Below are positions 1 to 13,016 of a stretch of DNA of 64,000 nt, piece after piece. Within the stretch, counting starts at the first letter, position 1. The number at the start of each line of letters is the position of its first letter. Under the pieces are notes generated by a model that had not been told where the DNA came from, ran no database searches, and saw only the letters and a list, made by a program, of their open reading frames with translations. Made by a program: the position numbers and the translations under genes. Source of the stretch: Liolophura sinensis (Eukaryota; Mollusca; Polyplacophora; Chitonida; Chitonidae); NCBI RefSeq assembly GCF_032854445.1, contig NC_088298.1, positions 16,759,976 to 16,823,975 on the forward strand, written 5' to 3'.

Positions 1-94
1 CAGGTATTTACCTATAGAACGAGCACAATGGTGAACTAAGACGTAGAAATGTATGTTTTATGGTGGTTGGATGTTAAATGTGATGACAGCACGC

Positions 95-310
95 CATTTC
101 AAGTAATTCTAGACCAGTCACGTCTAATAAATTGCAATTTAAATCACTGCATACTTTTGTGTCTAATTCCGGTGCTAGGGGCGTGTAATTTGCTAAATTT
201 TTCGCTTTTACATGAACAGTGAGAATAAAACCCTAACTGAGGTCCATGCTTCACTGGTTATGTGTGACCATTTGCCACCTATCACACTGTTGTCCTTCCA
301 TGCTCTACGG
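95..310 (+). repeat. Dispersed repeat, copy 1
   Basis: Shares GTCTAATAAATTGCAATT, ATCACTGCAT, AATAAAACC and GACCATTTGCCA, in order, with 34885-35135. Family unknown. Confidence 0.75.
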
Positions 311-604
311 CTTAATTATGTTACGTTCCGTCCTAAGGGAAATTACTCTCTTTTAAAACGGAGCGACAATGAGTTAACCCCCCCTTTAGCATCCAACTTT
401 GACGGTGTGAGTTGCTCTGTTTCAGTGAATTGATGTGAATTAGATCCATTTGAGACCATCTTCTGTCACAGATAACGCTTCGAGGTGACAAGACTCCCGA
501 GACTGGCTGAGTATATAGCTTGGACACCCAAACCAAAGGCGGTTGTCATTAGTTCTATGAAATCGATTGGGTTTTTTTGGGTTTTTTTTTTAAGCTGAAG
601 GTCA

Positions 605-890
605 TCATCGTACCATCGCCTGGCGATGACAAGAAACGATGACACCATTATGCGAAGCGAAGATACCATGGCACGAAGCGATAGCACGGTGGCACGAAAC
701 GATGACACCATGGCACGAAGCGATGGTACGACGGCACGAAGCCATGGTACGACGGCTCGAAGCGATGGTACGATGCTAGCGCTGTGAACCATCGTGTTAT
801 CGCTTCCTATCGTCGTACCATCGCTTGGTGCTGTCGTGTTATCGCTTGGTGCCATCGTGTCATGACGTCGTGCCACCCCCTCGCACGAAT
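605..890. repeat. 21-bp minisatellite arranged as a palindrome
   Basis: Plus-strand units near GCACGAAGCGATGGTACGACG fill 625-775. After GCTAGC (about 775-780) the same unit runs inverted (ATCGCTTGGTGCTGTCGTGTT) to about 890. The arms could pair into a long imperfect hairpin. Confidence 0.82.
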
Positions 891-2883
891 ACTCCCGTCA
901 CCAGAGCAGTACAATTGGGTCTTTATTTTCATTTTGCGCTACTGATCAATTACTTCTATACACACCCATATGGAATATGTTTAGCGCCGAGCATTTACCT
1001 ACGTATGTATACATAGGAAGCGGAATTATGGTCTGTTTCTTTTAGCCAATCGCCTGTTTTCAACTATTTGCAAAATCAGTCATACTTGCTACAAGATTTG
1101 CCTTTAATCAGTGATACGTAACAACACAAGGTCTACACATGGGTATGTTGGAAGTCCATATTCTTGCACAGGAAATGACGTTAGAAACCTAATTCGCGAT
1201 GATTGAATTGTTATTTGAACAACTGCCGTCAGCTTATAGATTTAGCTTGCCACTGTTTACATATGCTGAGTTCAGGGCCTGTTGTCTGCCTCTGTCTTAG
1301 AATGTTCCAGAATACGCTCAGTTTCGGGGCCTGTTTATTTACAACAAGTGTTCAAGAATTTTCTTATTCTAGAAAATTCCACCAGTCTATACAAGACCTA
1401 TGAAAGCAGGTCAAAGGTTGAGAAAGGAGAGTTATTGAGAGTTTTGGATGCTTTCGCTGTGTGTAACTTTAGTAGGCCTTTTGTGCTGAATTTTGGTGTC
1501 TTTATAGCCTCTGGCTTTGTTATATTATATTTCCACCGAGCATTTGTTCAGTTTGAACTTGTATATTTAATTTGTGCTCTTGTGTACACAGTGCTTATTA
1601 GTACACGGACCCTGTCTGTGGAATTTTGTGTATATTTCGTCATACACTCAGTTATACTGTGGATTTTCCCTCTTATGAATATTGCCTCTGTGCATTTATG
1701 CCTGTATGGTTTTCAGCATTGTGGAATATATGCGTCCGTTGGCACATATAAGTACTTTAGTATTTGTATAGATATTGCTATCCTTTGTTATTAAACTTAA
1801 GCACTTTAGTATTTGTATAAGTCTTGTTATCTGTCCTTGTTAAACCTAATAAATTGTTGAAAAATAAAATCTGCTGGTTTTGGTTACTTTTTGGTGCGGC
1901 TAAACTGTCGTGTATTTCGAACAAACCATCTCTTTATAATACAGACAGTTTGGGTCGTAACGAAATTCATAACCTCAGTTTCCACCACAAGAACTCATTG
2001 CCTCGGTGACATCATAATTATTAAAGAAAATACCATAGCGTGTTGGCTATTGGGCGTTGATACCAGTTACCTAAACTGCTATCGACTTTACTATAAAACC
2101 TGTTTCTGACACTGTCATATTTGACCTTGGACGCGGGTTTAGCATAATATAACCTTAAGAAATGAATTTTATTTGTTTTTCTTGTAATGTATGATCTCCT
2201 ATATATCTACTATATGTAGTCTGTGCGCTGAGGCAGTAGTGTAGGCTTTATTACTGGGTGGGATTTGTACTAACGGCATGTTGGTGCAGCTATTATAAAG
2301 CAAATCACTCTTTCTAAGAAAGTTGGCTTACACACAAAAAACACTTGTGTTTTCCACAAAAGTATTGCGTCGTATTTGAAAAACTTAACGTTGTATTGAA
2401 TAATTATTAAGATGTTGCAAAATACACAATTTGTTTTGTATTATATACATTACCCCATTTTTTGTTCAACACAGGTATTTGATTTACTGTTTTTAACACA
2501 AAGATGTGTACTTAACATACGCTTGTGTAGTAAGTTGGGTAACACATTTCTGTGTTGAATGAAAACAACATGTGTTGTGTTATATTTCAATATAAGTGTA
2601 TTTGTGTGTAGTAAATATATTCCACTTTGGTTATTATTATTGGCGATCGTTTTTGGGGTTTTTTTTGTCTTTGGTTAAGGGTATCCGGATTATGCCTTCC
2701 AGAGCACAGCTGTGTTCCAGATGACACATATAAAATGTAGAATTTTCTATTGATTGGCGAAGAAAAGGTCAGTGGACCATAGTTTTACATGTGTGTTAAT
2801 TTGTTAGTGTTTTGACACCCAATAAATAATATTTCTCTAACATAAAATATAAAATATAGCTTAGCAATGTTATTGGTTGTTGA
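891..2883. other. No gene recognised
   Basis: AT-rich. A T-rich 170-codon frame at 1282-1794 is hydrophobic by composition and matches nothing I know. 2300-2620 is rich in short AACACA/TGTGTT inversions and may be a decayed palindromic insertion. Confidence 0.5.
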
Positions 2884-3400
2884 AACCAGGTACAAAAAGA
2901 CGTAAGCTGGGTAGAGCACGACGGAACCAGTGCAGGGAACAAAATAAACCAGACAGAGAACTGTATAAACCCGGCAGAGCGCGGATTAGACCAGATACAG
3001 CACGGAATAAACAAGGTAGAGCGCAAATTAAACCATATACAGAATGGAATAAACAAGTAGAGCACCGGGTAGACAAGGTAGCGCGCGTAATAGACCAGGT
3101 AGAGCGCGTAATAGACCAGGTAGAGCGCGTATTAGACCAGACACAACACGGAAAAGACCAGGCAGAGCGCGGATTAGACCAGACACCGCACGGAATAAAC
3201 CAAGCATTGCGCGGATTAGACCAGACACAGCACGGAATAAACACGCTGAGCACAGAATAGACCAAGTCGGGTGCGTATTAGACTAGACACAGCACGGAAC
3301 AGACCAGGTAGAGCGCGGAATAGACCAGGTGGAGCGCGGAATAGACCAGATAGAGTGCGGATTAGACCAGGTAGAGCGCGGAATAAACTTGACGAAAACA
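2884..3400 (+). repeat. 21-bp minisatellite, about 24 units
   Basis: Unit near AGACCAGGTAGAGCGCGGAAT, with a second variant carrying ACACAGCACGG. The period is divisible by three, so frames on both strands stay open without being genes. Confidence 0.93.
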
Positions 3401-3672
3401 AATACGGTAAAAGATTGGAGGACAGTGCAAGAAAATCGTGACTATAGGGTAGTCCAGAGGAGAAATCTGTCAGAGCATTAAAAGACAATAGACGTAAAAC
3501 GGAGGAAGTCTTTCAGACTACTAGAGAAACTTAGTTGAGGATTGGAGAATACCGTTCCTAGTACAGAACAAAAGAACACAGAACTCGAAAAAATCAAACA
3601 TACCTTAATGGGCCGCATTGACATATTGTTTAACCTTACTAGAGCGGCAAAATGATACAGGAGCTTTTTTTA

Positions 3673-3852
3673 GTCAAGTCCAGCTCACGCTGGCTTCCTC
3701 TCCAGTTGACGGGAGGATGGTCTGCCAGCAATTTGTGGATAGTCGTGAGGTTTCCCAGGGTTGTCCCTGGTTATCTCCCACCATATTGCTACGGAATAAG
3801 TGAAATATTCTTAAGTATGCTTAAAACGGCCCTAAAACTCCAAATAAATAAA
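3673..3852 (+). mobile_element. SINE family A, 5'-truncated and diverged
   Basis: Matches the body from TCAAGTCCAGCTC to the AAATAAATAAAT tail. Confidence 0.85.
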
Positions 3853-4225
3853 TCGCACACTCTTTTACCTCTAAAAGCATGCGTCTCAGAGGGTTCAGGA
3901 TTCGAGCTCAGATGTGATCTCTAGTGATCTCTCGGTGTATATATTAAGTGAAGAAATGCCTTCCCCTCTTGTAAGTGCCAAGCTCAGTACGCTTAGAGGG
4001 TAAGCTGTCAGTAAGTCTGATGATCTGGATAACGGTATGAGAGTCAAAGGTCATTTTGACACGTATTACACCCAAAGAGAACTCTCATATCAGTCAGTGT
4101 TACGTAAGACACCTGCAGATTGTAATCACGAGGTTAACCCGAGCAAAATAAATGTTAACAGATGACTTAGAGGACAAAGTTGAAAAACAAACACAACCCA
4201 ATATACACCGATTAACTGAAGACGC

Positions 4226-4293
4226 TGCCCGTCGTCGTATAAGTGAAGTATTGTTGAGTAGGGCGTAAAACACCAATTAAATAAATAAATAAA
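4226..4293 (+). mobile_element. SINE family A, 3' tail only
   Basis: CGTCGTATAAGTGAAGTATT...GGCGTAAAACACC and a (TAAA)n tail. Confidence 0.85.
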
Positions 4294-4559
4294 CTATAGT
4301 TTATATTCGACATGACAGCCCGCTGGTTCAGCTGCCACATTGCGTCGCGAAATTATGTCCTGAGAGCACTTAAATGCTTTCTTTCAAACTGTCCTTAATC
4401 CTCTTTAATGCCAACCCACTTATATTCATAAACTTGACAACCTTGCACAATGGCGCAGGAGTCCTTAAAGTTACCCACACCAAAGCTGTGTTTATGTCTA
4501 TTGTTCACAACTGTACCTCTGTGATGGAGATCTCAGGACAAACTGGTAACAAACTAATC

Positions 4560-4860
4560 GTGTATTACAAGACAAAATATGGCCGATCTGTCTTGTACCC
4601 AAGTAGCTATTGCGCGGGAAAACCTGAAGTTAAAGCAGAAGAAAACATAGAAATGACGCTGAAATCAGACGAAAGAGTCTGAAATCTTATTTACAACTAT
4701 AGTCTTTAATAATTGATTTGATTTTTTCTTTTGGGAGAAAAGGGTATTTGAAAATATTTTGCATATATTTGTATATATATTTCTGTATATCGTCTTTCCT
4801 AGCTAATGCATGATTAATAGATTTCATCGAATGTAAATTTATTGTTTATATCCAAATTCA
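4560..4860 (+). repeat. Solitary arm of the 51.9-kb foldback family
   Basis: AATGACGCTGAAATCAGACGAAAGAG..., GAGAAAAGGGTATTTGAAAATATTTT and GAATGTAAATTTATTGTTT match the 51.9-kb left arm in order and orientation, with divergence. Its inverted partner was not found nearby. Confidence 0.65.
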
Positions 4861-5559
4861 TACCTTTATCTAATTTATGCAATACTTATATTTATGTCAA
4901 TTATTTTTTCGCTCTTGATTACAGAATTTCCCGACTCGCGCTGGCTTATCCGTCTAAACCAATGTTGTCGCCACCACTAATGGAAATCTTGACTTGGCGA
5001 ACCTTGCTCTCAATCAACGTCATACTAGTTTTTGCGCAGCCGCTAGTCAGGAGGTATATCCGGTACCTTGCAAATGGTAATGCTTTATCCCTGGCACTCC
5101 ACTTGTCTGAACATATTAGCATGATCGGCAGTGAGAATGTCGTTAAATATCAATGAAATCAATACATCAGAGGCTTGTTAAAATACACGCGTGTCTTCAT
5201 CACCGCGAAATATTGCATTGATCGCTTCATTACTTTCTTATATTTTTATTAAAAATCGTATGAAAGTTCTTTGAAGAATTAGGACAAAGAGTGAATCAAC
5301 ATTTGATTTATAAAATACGGTCGCGAGAAGAAATAGATAAAATGTCCTGTAGAAAAGTAAAAAAAATCTACACTAACTGGGAAGTAAATCACGAAAGAGC
5401 ACACACTGTTTCCCACTGTTTTAGAAGCACAGATAGACCGAAAAGTGTGTCTTATTAATTGAGACTGCTGTGGTAAACGGTTCCCATTTTAAGTATTCCG
5501 ACCTGCTTTAAAGCTTTGGTGATTTCTTTTCACCAGTTAACTGTGCATGCGCGCCGAAA
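4861..5559. other. No gene or repeat recognised
   Basis: AT-rich unique-looking sequence. The frame at 4842-5156 has no recognisable domain. Confidence 0.4.
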
Positions 5560-5835
5560 ATGTAAAGTTTGTGAAATACTGGACCCACACCTTGCGGCTA
5601 GTAATCATATCAAGTAGGAATGTATACGTCGAAACAGGCGTTCGTATACCAGCCGTCAATCAATAAGGACGTTCCAGGTCAATAATCGCAAGCCAAATTC
5701 TCAAAACGACGTATAACACAAACCACCTAAAAACTAAAAAAAAGTATATTAAGTATGAAAATAGGACAGAATCTTGCAAAGAGAAGCTGTCAACATGTTT
5801 TTAATGATGTAGGAAAGTCGCAAAGGTATGTTCTG
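5560..5835 (-). repeat. Dispersed repeat family D
   Basis: Carries the inverse of GGTTTGTGTTATACGTCG, GATTATTGACCTGGAACGTC and GGCTGGTATACGAA, which recur near 6400-6500, 7825-8000, 18490-18745, 24070-24270 and 40740-40830. Confidence 0.75.
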
Positions 5836-6394
5836 GGCGACTGAGTGAAATCAGTATTCAAATCATGTGCTATGTTAGAATATACGGTTTCGATAACAAA
5901 ATATATATCTCAGTTGCATTTTCGCAACTGGCTATATATCCAACGTGACGATGTAAATCAGCACGATAAAAATACTTCCCCTAGCTTACACATCTGCTAA
6001 ATGGTCGCGTGAAGTGTCTGATCAATAAATAAATCAATTATTCTATTTACCAGCCAACAAATCACAGCCGTAATCGATCTAGACTATTAAAAACAGAAAA
6101 CTAAGGATGGCTTCTGTATGACAAGAGCCGAAACAAGAGCGGGTGGTTGATAAGAGCTGCGTTAGTGTAAATATTTGCAATGAGGCCCTGCTGTCGACCT
6201 AGTCACCTGCCTGGCCAGGTGTAAACGGGAGTATTGTCTATGCTGTCAATCGCGGCCATGTTGAACGATTAAACATATGGAATGCATATCTCAAGTGGGT
6301 ACATGCACTGCAATGACTTATCAAAATATACTTGAACGATACTATGGTATGCAGTTTATTCAACTCTTTTTTAAGAAGAACTCTTAAATTTTGC

Positions 6395-6500
6395 ATGAAT
6401 CCGTCTTGGTTTTGTATGTTATATACATTCTTAGTCCTTTGGTTGTTAATGTTGAACGTTGTTTTGGGAAATTGGTTTTCGATTCTTGACTCTAGATGTA
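6395..6500 (+). repeat. Dispersed repeat family D, diverged
   Basis: TTAGTCCTTTGGTTGTTAATG...GTTTTGGGAAATTGG...CGATTCTTGACTC aligns with the family core. Confidence 0.6.
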
Positions 6501-7824
6501 TTGGGGGGTTTTTTGTTGTTGTTTTGTTTTAGTCATAACAAGTCACCTGTGCAATGAAATTAGACTTTGGATTACCTTTTCAATCGGCCGTATTTTACAC
6601 AACCTCGAAACTCCACGTAGTAAGTCATATCTCATGTAGAAAAGACCTAAAACAAATAGCAACGAGATCTTGTGTTCAGAATCATTTTTGGAAAGAAGGA
6701 ACAACCTGAAAACTAAAAGCTGAAACTGTTTTGATATAACAAGAAACATCGTCAAATGGCATACTCTTTAAACCTGCACGGCTGTGATGCTGTCACCCTG
6801 AACAGTTGCGGACAATTTAATGATTCTATTTTCCCGCCGTAATAATAACGACTTTACAAGTCACTTCAAATTGTGTTTTCCCCCTTATGTTCGACAAATG
6901 TTCCTTAGGTTTAGACCGATTGTATTTTGCTTCCTCTGACATTAAAATGGCCGCTAATTGTGTCAGTGTCGCTAATCTTCTACAGGTGATAACGCGACGT
7001 GTTCCCTAATAGATAAGCAATGCGTGTTTACCGGCCGCCGGAAATAATGTTTACCTCGCGTGGGGCCCGGTCTGAGTGACTTTGCATTTGGCAGTCAATC
7101 ATTCCTCTGAGATCTACGTTGTCCTGCATTTACCAGCAGGCACAAATACCACAGAACTTTCTTACACAGGAAAAAGATCAACAAAACTCGACGAAGATGA
7201 CTTCGAAGACAGGGCGGGTAAGTTCTTACCAATTTTAGTAGTAACAGAAAAAAGCGGAAAGGTATGTTAACGTAATAGCATGATGGAACAATGGAACTTT
7301 AATCAGAGATCCAATAAAACTTTGTGTCGCTGAATACATTTCGAGGTTGTATCAAATTTATGTATCTCATGAGAGATAAAATTAGATTCTTTACCTCCTG
7401 TAAGGTTAGACAAGACTAATCAAAAACACATCTCTTTAAAAACACCAGATTTACATACAGGTTTATACATGTGTAGACCGGGTCATGGCTTAAAGATGTT
7501 TGATTTGTCAAGACTAGCACTTTGTTTTGTGCTTTGTATACCTGTTGCTACTACTGCTCTTCAAAGTCCTTTGCCGAATTTCGTCCCAAATATATATATG
7601 AGCTGGACATACTCATTGTTCCGAATTTTAGACTTGCTGTAATTGAAATGGTTTATCTTTCTGTATTTATGTGTACAATTTAGACCTAAACATATTTATT
7701 CAATATCAGAATTAAAGCAGAATTCAAGTGTTAAGTTCTACTGATATCATTAAAATGGCAACACACGCTGTCTTTAAAGCGATTTTTTACCAATGGTAAT
7801 ATGATATACAACATCGCTGAGAAC
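6501..7824. other. No gene recognised
   Basis: A 64-codon frame at 7076-7270 ends in KVC and has no recognised motif. Otherwise AT-rich with no structure seen. Confidence 0.4.
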
Positions 7825-8000
7825 TGTTGACTCTTCTGGCTGCATGGTTCCGCCCTATTTACGTACTTTGTATACTTTCTTAGCTCTTCGGTGGTTTGTG
7901 TTATACGTCGTTTTGGGAATTGGCCTCTCGATTATTGACCTGGAACGTCCTTATTGGTTGACGGCTGGTATACGAATGCCTGTTTCGACGCATAGATTAC
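7825..8000 (+). repeat. Dispersed repeat family D, best-preserved copy
   Basis: Runs from GCTGCATGGTTCCGCC through GGTTTGTGTTATACGTCG to GTTTCGACGCATAGATT. No coding capacity or obvious terminal repeats. Confidence 0.75.
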
Positions 8001-8484
8001 AATATCTTTAAGACAATCTTGTTAACCGTAAGAATATTAGGATCTTGCCTGTTGTTACTGATTCCCCCGAAAGAGCCGTTGACATTACTCTGATGTATTA
8101 TGCTTAGACCAGTATCATTTCGAGGCAGTTTGCTTTCAGGCCTTCAAACTTCTTTATAATGTATAGTGTTTCGTTTGTATATATACCACATGGTTTATCT
8201 ATACACATACACATATTTTGTTGTATTTTACCACAGATGAAAGTACTATAAATATTTTGTAAGAACAAATTGAACAGATCCAAATACAAGTGGATCTACA
8301 TGTACCAGTTGTAGAATTACAGGTACTAATTATAGCTTTAACTTTACGTCATGTTTATTCGATAGGCCTTCTTACATTTACAATGCGATGTCTGCAAAGA
8401 AACATAAGGTGGTGCTATAGTTTTACTGCACCAGTACTTCGGTAATTGGCTGCAAATTTATGCACACAAAGGAGCTGTTTATCT

Positions 8485-8740
8485 ACAAAAATATACACAG
8501 TAGCCAAAACTGCCTGCAAATATTACTGCAAAAATACACAGTAGTTCAAAATTGTCTGGAAGTATTACTGTAAAAATACACAGTAGCCCAAAATTGCCTG
8601 GAAGTATTACTGTAAAAATACACAGTAGCCCAAAATTGCCTGGAAATATTACTGTAAAAATACACAGTAGCCCAAAATTGCCTGGAAGCATTACTGTAAA
8701 AATACACAGTAGCCCAAAATTGCCTGCAAATACTACTGAA
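8485..8740 (+). repeat. 42-bp minisatellite, about six units
   Basis: Unit: CCTGGAAGTATTACTGTAAA then AATACACAGTAGCCCAAAATTG. Middle units differ by one or two bases; outer ones are more diverged. Confidence 0.95.
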
Positions 8741-10672
8741 AAAATAAACCATTTAGTATTACACTGTAACGTGATGGCACTTGTCACGGGTACATTAAGT
8801 GTTCTTTGGCTTAGTTTAATAGACCTCTTGAAATAGCAATGGGCATACATGTCCAGCGCCTAGATCAAACTAACGTCTAATACCTTTTCCTCTCCCAATT
8901 CTGCATGTGTATAGGCTATCTGACTGTGTATAGACTAACTGCCCGTGTATAGGCTATCTAACTGTGCATTAACCATCGTAATACAAAAACAATTAAGATT
9001 TCTAACGGACATCTCCGCTACAAACTCGTATAGAATGTAACAGACAGTCTTATTTCGGCGTGTTTGGACGAAGATTTAGTAGTTTTGGCCGCGTAATGGC
9101 GAAGCGGGTCCAAGTTGAACTAACAATCATTCTAGTGTAATAAGTGAGTAGTACATTGACGTTAGGGGTTTGCTCATATATCGTAATTACCTACATTCAT
9201 ATTGTTTAAAGAAAAAAAAATCTGCGTGGCCTAATGATAAGCTAAATATACCCACATGTTGTCGTTTAGGGACAAACTAATCAAAGCAATGGTAGGTTAA
9301 GGCAAGTAAGAGGACTGAAAAATGGAAATCTCAAATGAGGCCAGAAATAACATAGGCGTGAAAAGGTCTTCATTCACATGGTGTCTTAGGGTAACACAAC
9401 TGTCAAATTCTCAAACTGAGTATATTTCTTGGATCATTTCCCTTCTTTTTTTAATATCTGTAAGAAAACACTTATGGTACTTCATATGAATACAAGTGTT
9501 CAGAATCTTTTACGGGGCTATTAATATGTTCACGTTACAGCTTAATCGAAAACTAGCACAGACTTTTAACAAGGTACAATACAAATATAAGCACGTAGAC
9601 CGGACCACGCACTATTATCTTCACCAACACCATTGCCATCATCATCGTTAGCATCGCCATCATCATTGTTAAGGTTATCGTTCTCACCACTAAAACAATT
9701 GACCATGCCGTCATCAACACCACAATCCTCATTTCGCATGCTGTTTCATTTTAATGATCATCATCGCCGGCGTCTTTTTCCTCACAATTATCGCCATTGT
9801 CGTAGTCATCATCTTGATTATCATGTACATCTGTAAACGTTCTGTATAGTGTCGCTATAACTCAGTACAACAGCTGCACTTCAGATACATTTAAACCATT
9901 TAAGAGATGTATACGTTCTAGTGCACATGTTCGTACCACGCATTCACCTTTACATCAGGTGCACGTATGTTTTAATATGATAATTGCATTTACATAAGGT
10001 ATTAACTTTTTTGATATATTCAATCAAGTTGTCAAACAAATTCCATGCACTACGCAATATGTAAGCATTTATAGACTCAGATTACATAACACCCATTCGT
10101 ATATACTCTCGACACCAGACTTGCATTCCTACAGGCCAAGTTACAAGATCGCCTGGTGCCTTGGGGTAATAATGTAGGGACATTATTAACAAAACTGTCC
10201 ATTATGTGATTTGTATAAGGCGTATACGTCACAGTGCTTATGTGGGCATCCCAGTATAATCATGCCTTTTTATTCCTAGTCACGTTTCCCTTTTAACTGT
10301 TGTCGTCAAAACAGAAATAATACATCGCCTTTATCAACATAATTTATGCAATATCTGACGATGAATCGCATTACCGCTAAGGTCATCAACACTGACTTCG
10401 AATGACCCAGTTCAAAACTCTGTGTACTGGAGACCTCGTTCCAAGTCGGAGTCGGGTGTGAACTTTTTTGTCATTTTTTCATCTTTCATTTCTTCTTTGG
10501 GATTTTTTTGTCTGACCTTTGATGTCCACAGTTAGTTTGCGTGCGTCATTTGCCTTCAGTTTCCACATCTTCCACTGTTGTTTTAATCGTTTAAGGCTGT
10601 AATATGTCATCAAGAATATGGCTCCTAAATTCTTGAAATATGAATTAGTAAATAGTTACCCCAAATGTACTA
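8741..10672. other. No gene; CAT-rich tract at 9618-9835
   Basis: The tract has repeated CATCATC/CACCA triplets on a pyrimidine-rich strand. The remainder shows nothing I can name. Confidence 0.4.
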
Positions 10673-10868
10673 AGGCGGTACCTGTGAGTTCAAGTCCGCT
10701 TTATACTGGCTTCCTTTCCAACCGTAGATGGGATGGTCTGCCAGCAACTTACTTATGGCCGTGGGTTTTCCCCAGGCTCTGCCCAGTTTCCTCAAACCAT
10801 AAAGCTGTTCGCCGTCGTATAAGTGAAATATTCTTGAGTACGGCGTAAAACATCAATCAAATGAACAA
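10673..10868 (+). mobile_element. SINE family A, 5'-truncated
   Basis: From AAGGCGGTACCTGTGAGTTC to GGCGTAAAACATCAATCAAA. Confidence 0.9.
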
Positions 10869-11524
10869 AATAAAGAAACTCCAGACCAATGAATAAATTT
10901 GCAGATTTCCCCTCTCTCGTTGTTTGTGGAGCTTAGGCGACAATATCAAAGCGGTCGATAAAGCTCTTGTGGCCATTTATACGGGTTTCTTCTCAATGAC
11001 GACCGTCTGTTCTGTTGTTTTCTTACAACGTACCAGTAAACTAAACAGTTGATAAATGGCTTTAAATAATAGTAATAAATTTTCATCAGTTCCCCAAAAA
11101 TCAGCGTGTGTTTCTCGATTCAAACACTGCATTGAAGGCGGCAATAATGATGTTTATTGGCAAAAAAATAAAGCGTACAGGTTTAATGTCGAATCTTTAC
11201 ATAGCAGCAAACCAAACTCAAACTTACAATTCAAATGGCGTCATCATTAGTCCTATTTTAATGAAAAAACCAAAACGTGCCTCGCTTAGTGACAATTTAA
11301 AGTTCCACATGTTAGGGACAAACTAAACAAAGCAAAGGTAGTTTCACGACAAACCAGGGTCAACTAATGAGCAATTCTGACGTGATACAAATATTGTTTC
11401 TGGTAATGGAAATTTGGATCGTCACCACCAACAACCAATCCTGGTCTATGTAATATTCATTTAGCGGGACCGGTAGATCCAGGATCAATCCTTGATCGAA
11501 TCACACCAAAGACTTGGTGTCTTA

Positions 11525-11790
11525 ACTTCCTCGCTTGGCGTTCAGCATGAAGGGGATAGTGCAACTACTGGTTGACCCGTATCAGTATAATGGTTCGGGC
11601 GGGGCGGCGTACTTGCCTTCGGTAAGTCGTCTCAGTGAAGCAGCACTAAATAAAAGAGCGGTGGAAACCCGTCCTGCAACAAGGGAGGCACATTACACGT
11701 ACATGCACCCTAATGATTCCTTCGTCGTCATATGACTGAAAAATTGTTGAGTACGACGTTAAACCCCAAGCACTCACTCACTCACTCACA
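11525..11790 (+). mobile_element. SINE-like family B with (CTCA)n tail
   Basis: Shares GACTGAAAAATTGTTGAGTA, CGACGTTAAACCCC and the CACTCACTCACT tail with the inverted copy at 38725-39000 and with partial copies at 27213, 40531, 44983 and 50691. Its 3' part is built like family A (GAGTACG-GCGTAAAAC). Confidence 0.85.
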
Positions 11791-11974
11791 TTCACTTGTG
11801 TATAATATTTTTCTGATTTTGCGAAAATGTGATTAAACATTTAGTGTAAATAACACTATCGAGTAGAATTATATTCTGAAGGCCGAGTGTTTGTCTAACA
11901 TAATGGGACTTTATACCGCAGTGACAGTACGTTCTTAACTTAAATATTTACCTTGTCAACTTAAAAATATTTAA

Positions 11975-12190
11975 GAAGAAAGAGAGATTTTTGATCAGTA
12001 AGTTAGTAGATTTATATGTATTTAGTTAGACTTGTGAGTGCCAACAAGTAAGGAAAATAGGTTTAACTCCTGTCATTCGCACAGTAGTAAATCGTTGAAA
12101 CAAATGTTCCCACGTCCCCCGATTAGTGAAATATATGAGAAGAACGAGATTTTCGATTAGTCACTTAGTATAGATTTTCATGTATTCCCG
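11975..12190 (+). repeat. Short direct repeat pair
   Basis: AGAGATTTTTGATCAGTAAG... (about 11980) recurs as ACGAGATTTTCGATTAGTCA... (about 12144), each followed by TTAGTA(T)AGATTT and ATGTATT. Confidence 0.6.
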
Positions 12191-12332
12191 ATTGACAATT
12201 GATTATTTCCAAACTACGCTTTGGAAATTTTTTGTTTATCTGTTGATAAGCGGCAATAAAATGGGCTGTAAATATTACCGATTGAAAATCTCGCCTTTTC
12301 GTCAACGTTGAGGACATACGTTTCTGGGTCAA

Positions 12333-12475
12333 AGTAAGAAATAAAACGTAGTTTGCCATGTTCGAATCACCCAGATAGTGCACGGTACACGGGAGTTGTC
12401 CACTGTTTGAGAACTCGGGAGGCCGAAAGGGTGATTTGAGCATGGCAAACTAGGTTTCATTTCTATTCTAACATA
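12333..12475. repeat. Hairpin with ~38-bp inverted arms
   Basis: GTAAGAAATAAAACGTAGTT...GAATCACCC (12333-12372) is inverted at 12429-12475 (GGGTGATTTGAGCATGGC...). The loop is ~56 bp. Likely a small MITE. Confidence 0.75.
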
Positions 12476-12774
12476 CCATTAGAGGAAAAAACCCACCGAA
12501 AACAACCACTCTCCCCTTTTTGTTAAAATGTAACAGTCCAGGTTGTGTTGTTATGATTTTGGGAAAGTTCATGCCAATGGAAGGCAGTGAAAATAATTCG
12601 TCCAATCAGAGCTAAATGCACATTTCCCGCCTGCACCTCTCCATGTCAGTATAACAAGATCTAAATTGCGACGACAGAGGAATGATGATTTTAAGAAATT
12701 GAAGGCTAACTAATAAAGAAAAGAACTGTCAGGAGTGAACGATTTATTTCGGGGAGTAACTTGTACATTCATTT

Positions 12775-13016
12775 GGAGAGTAAGTGGGACGTGCTTCTTG
12801 ATATGGTAGTGGTGCCGAGAATTTGATGACCATGTAGAGCCGATTTGGGTATTTGAGTGATAATCGTAGCAGAGCGAAACAAGATGGTCGATAATAGGTG
12901 ATCCATGCCAGAATTGTTTGCGAACCATGACTAAAAATTTGGAGAGTAAGTGGGAGGTGCTTCCTGATATGGTAGCGGTGCCGATAATTTGATGACCATG
13001 TAGAGCCGATTTGGGC
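12775..13016 (+). repeat. Direct duplication of a ~77-bp block around a ~90-bp spacer
   Basis: GGAGAGTAAGTGGGACGTGC...TAGAGCCGATTTGGG at 12775-12849 repeats at 12941-13015 with few changes. The spacer itself recurs at 16290-16378. Confidence 0.9.

Noticed and set aside
1282-1794. 170-codon hydrophobic plus-strand frame
   Set aside because: T-rich DNA gives hydrophobic codons by composition; no family resemblance, no partner exons.
2870-3488. Overlapping frames on both strands with seven-residue repeats
   Set aside because: Products of the 21-bp minisatellite.
7076-7270. 64-codon frame, possibly an exon of an upstream gene
   Set aside because: No recognised domain and no compatible neighbouring exon.
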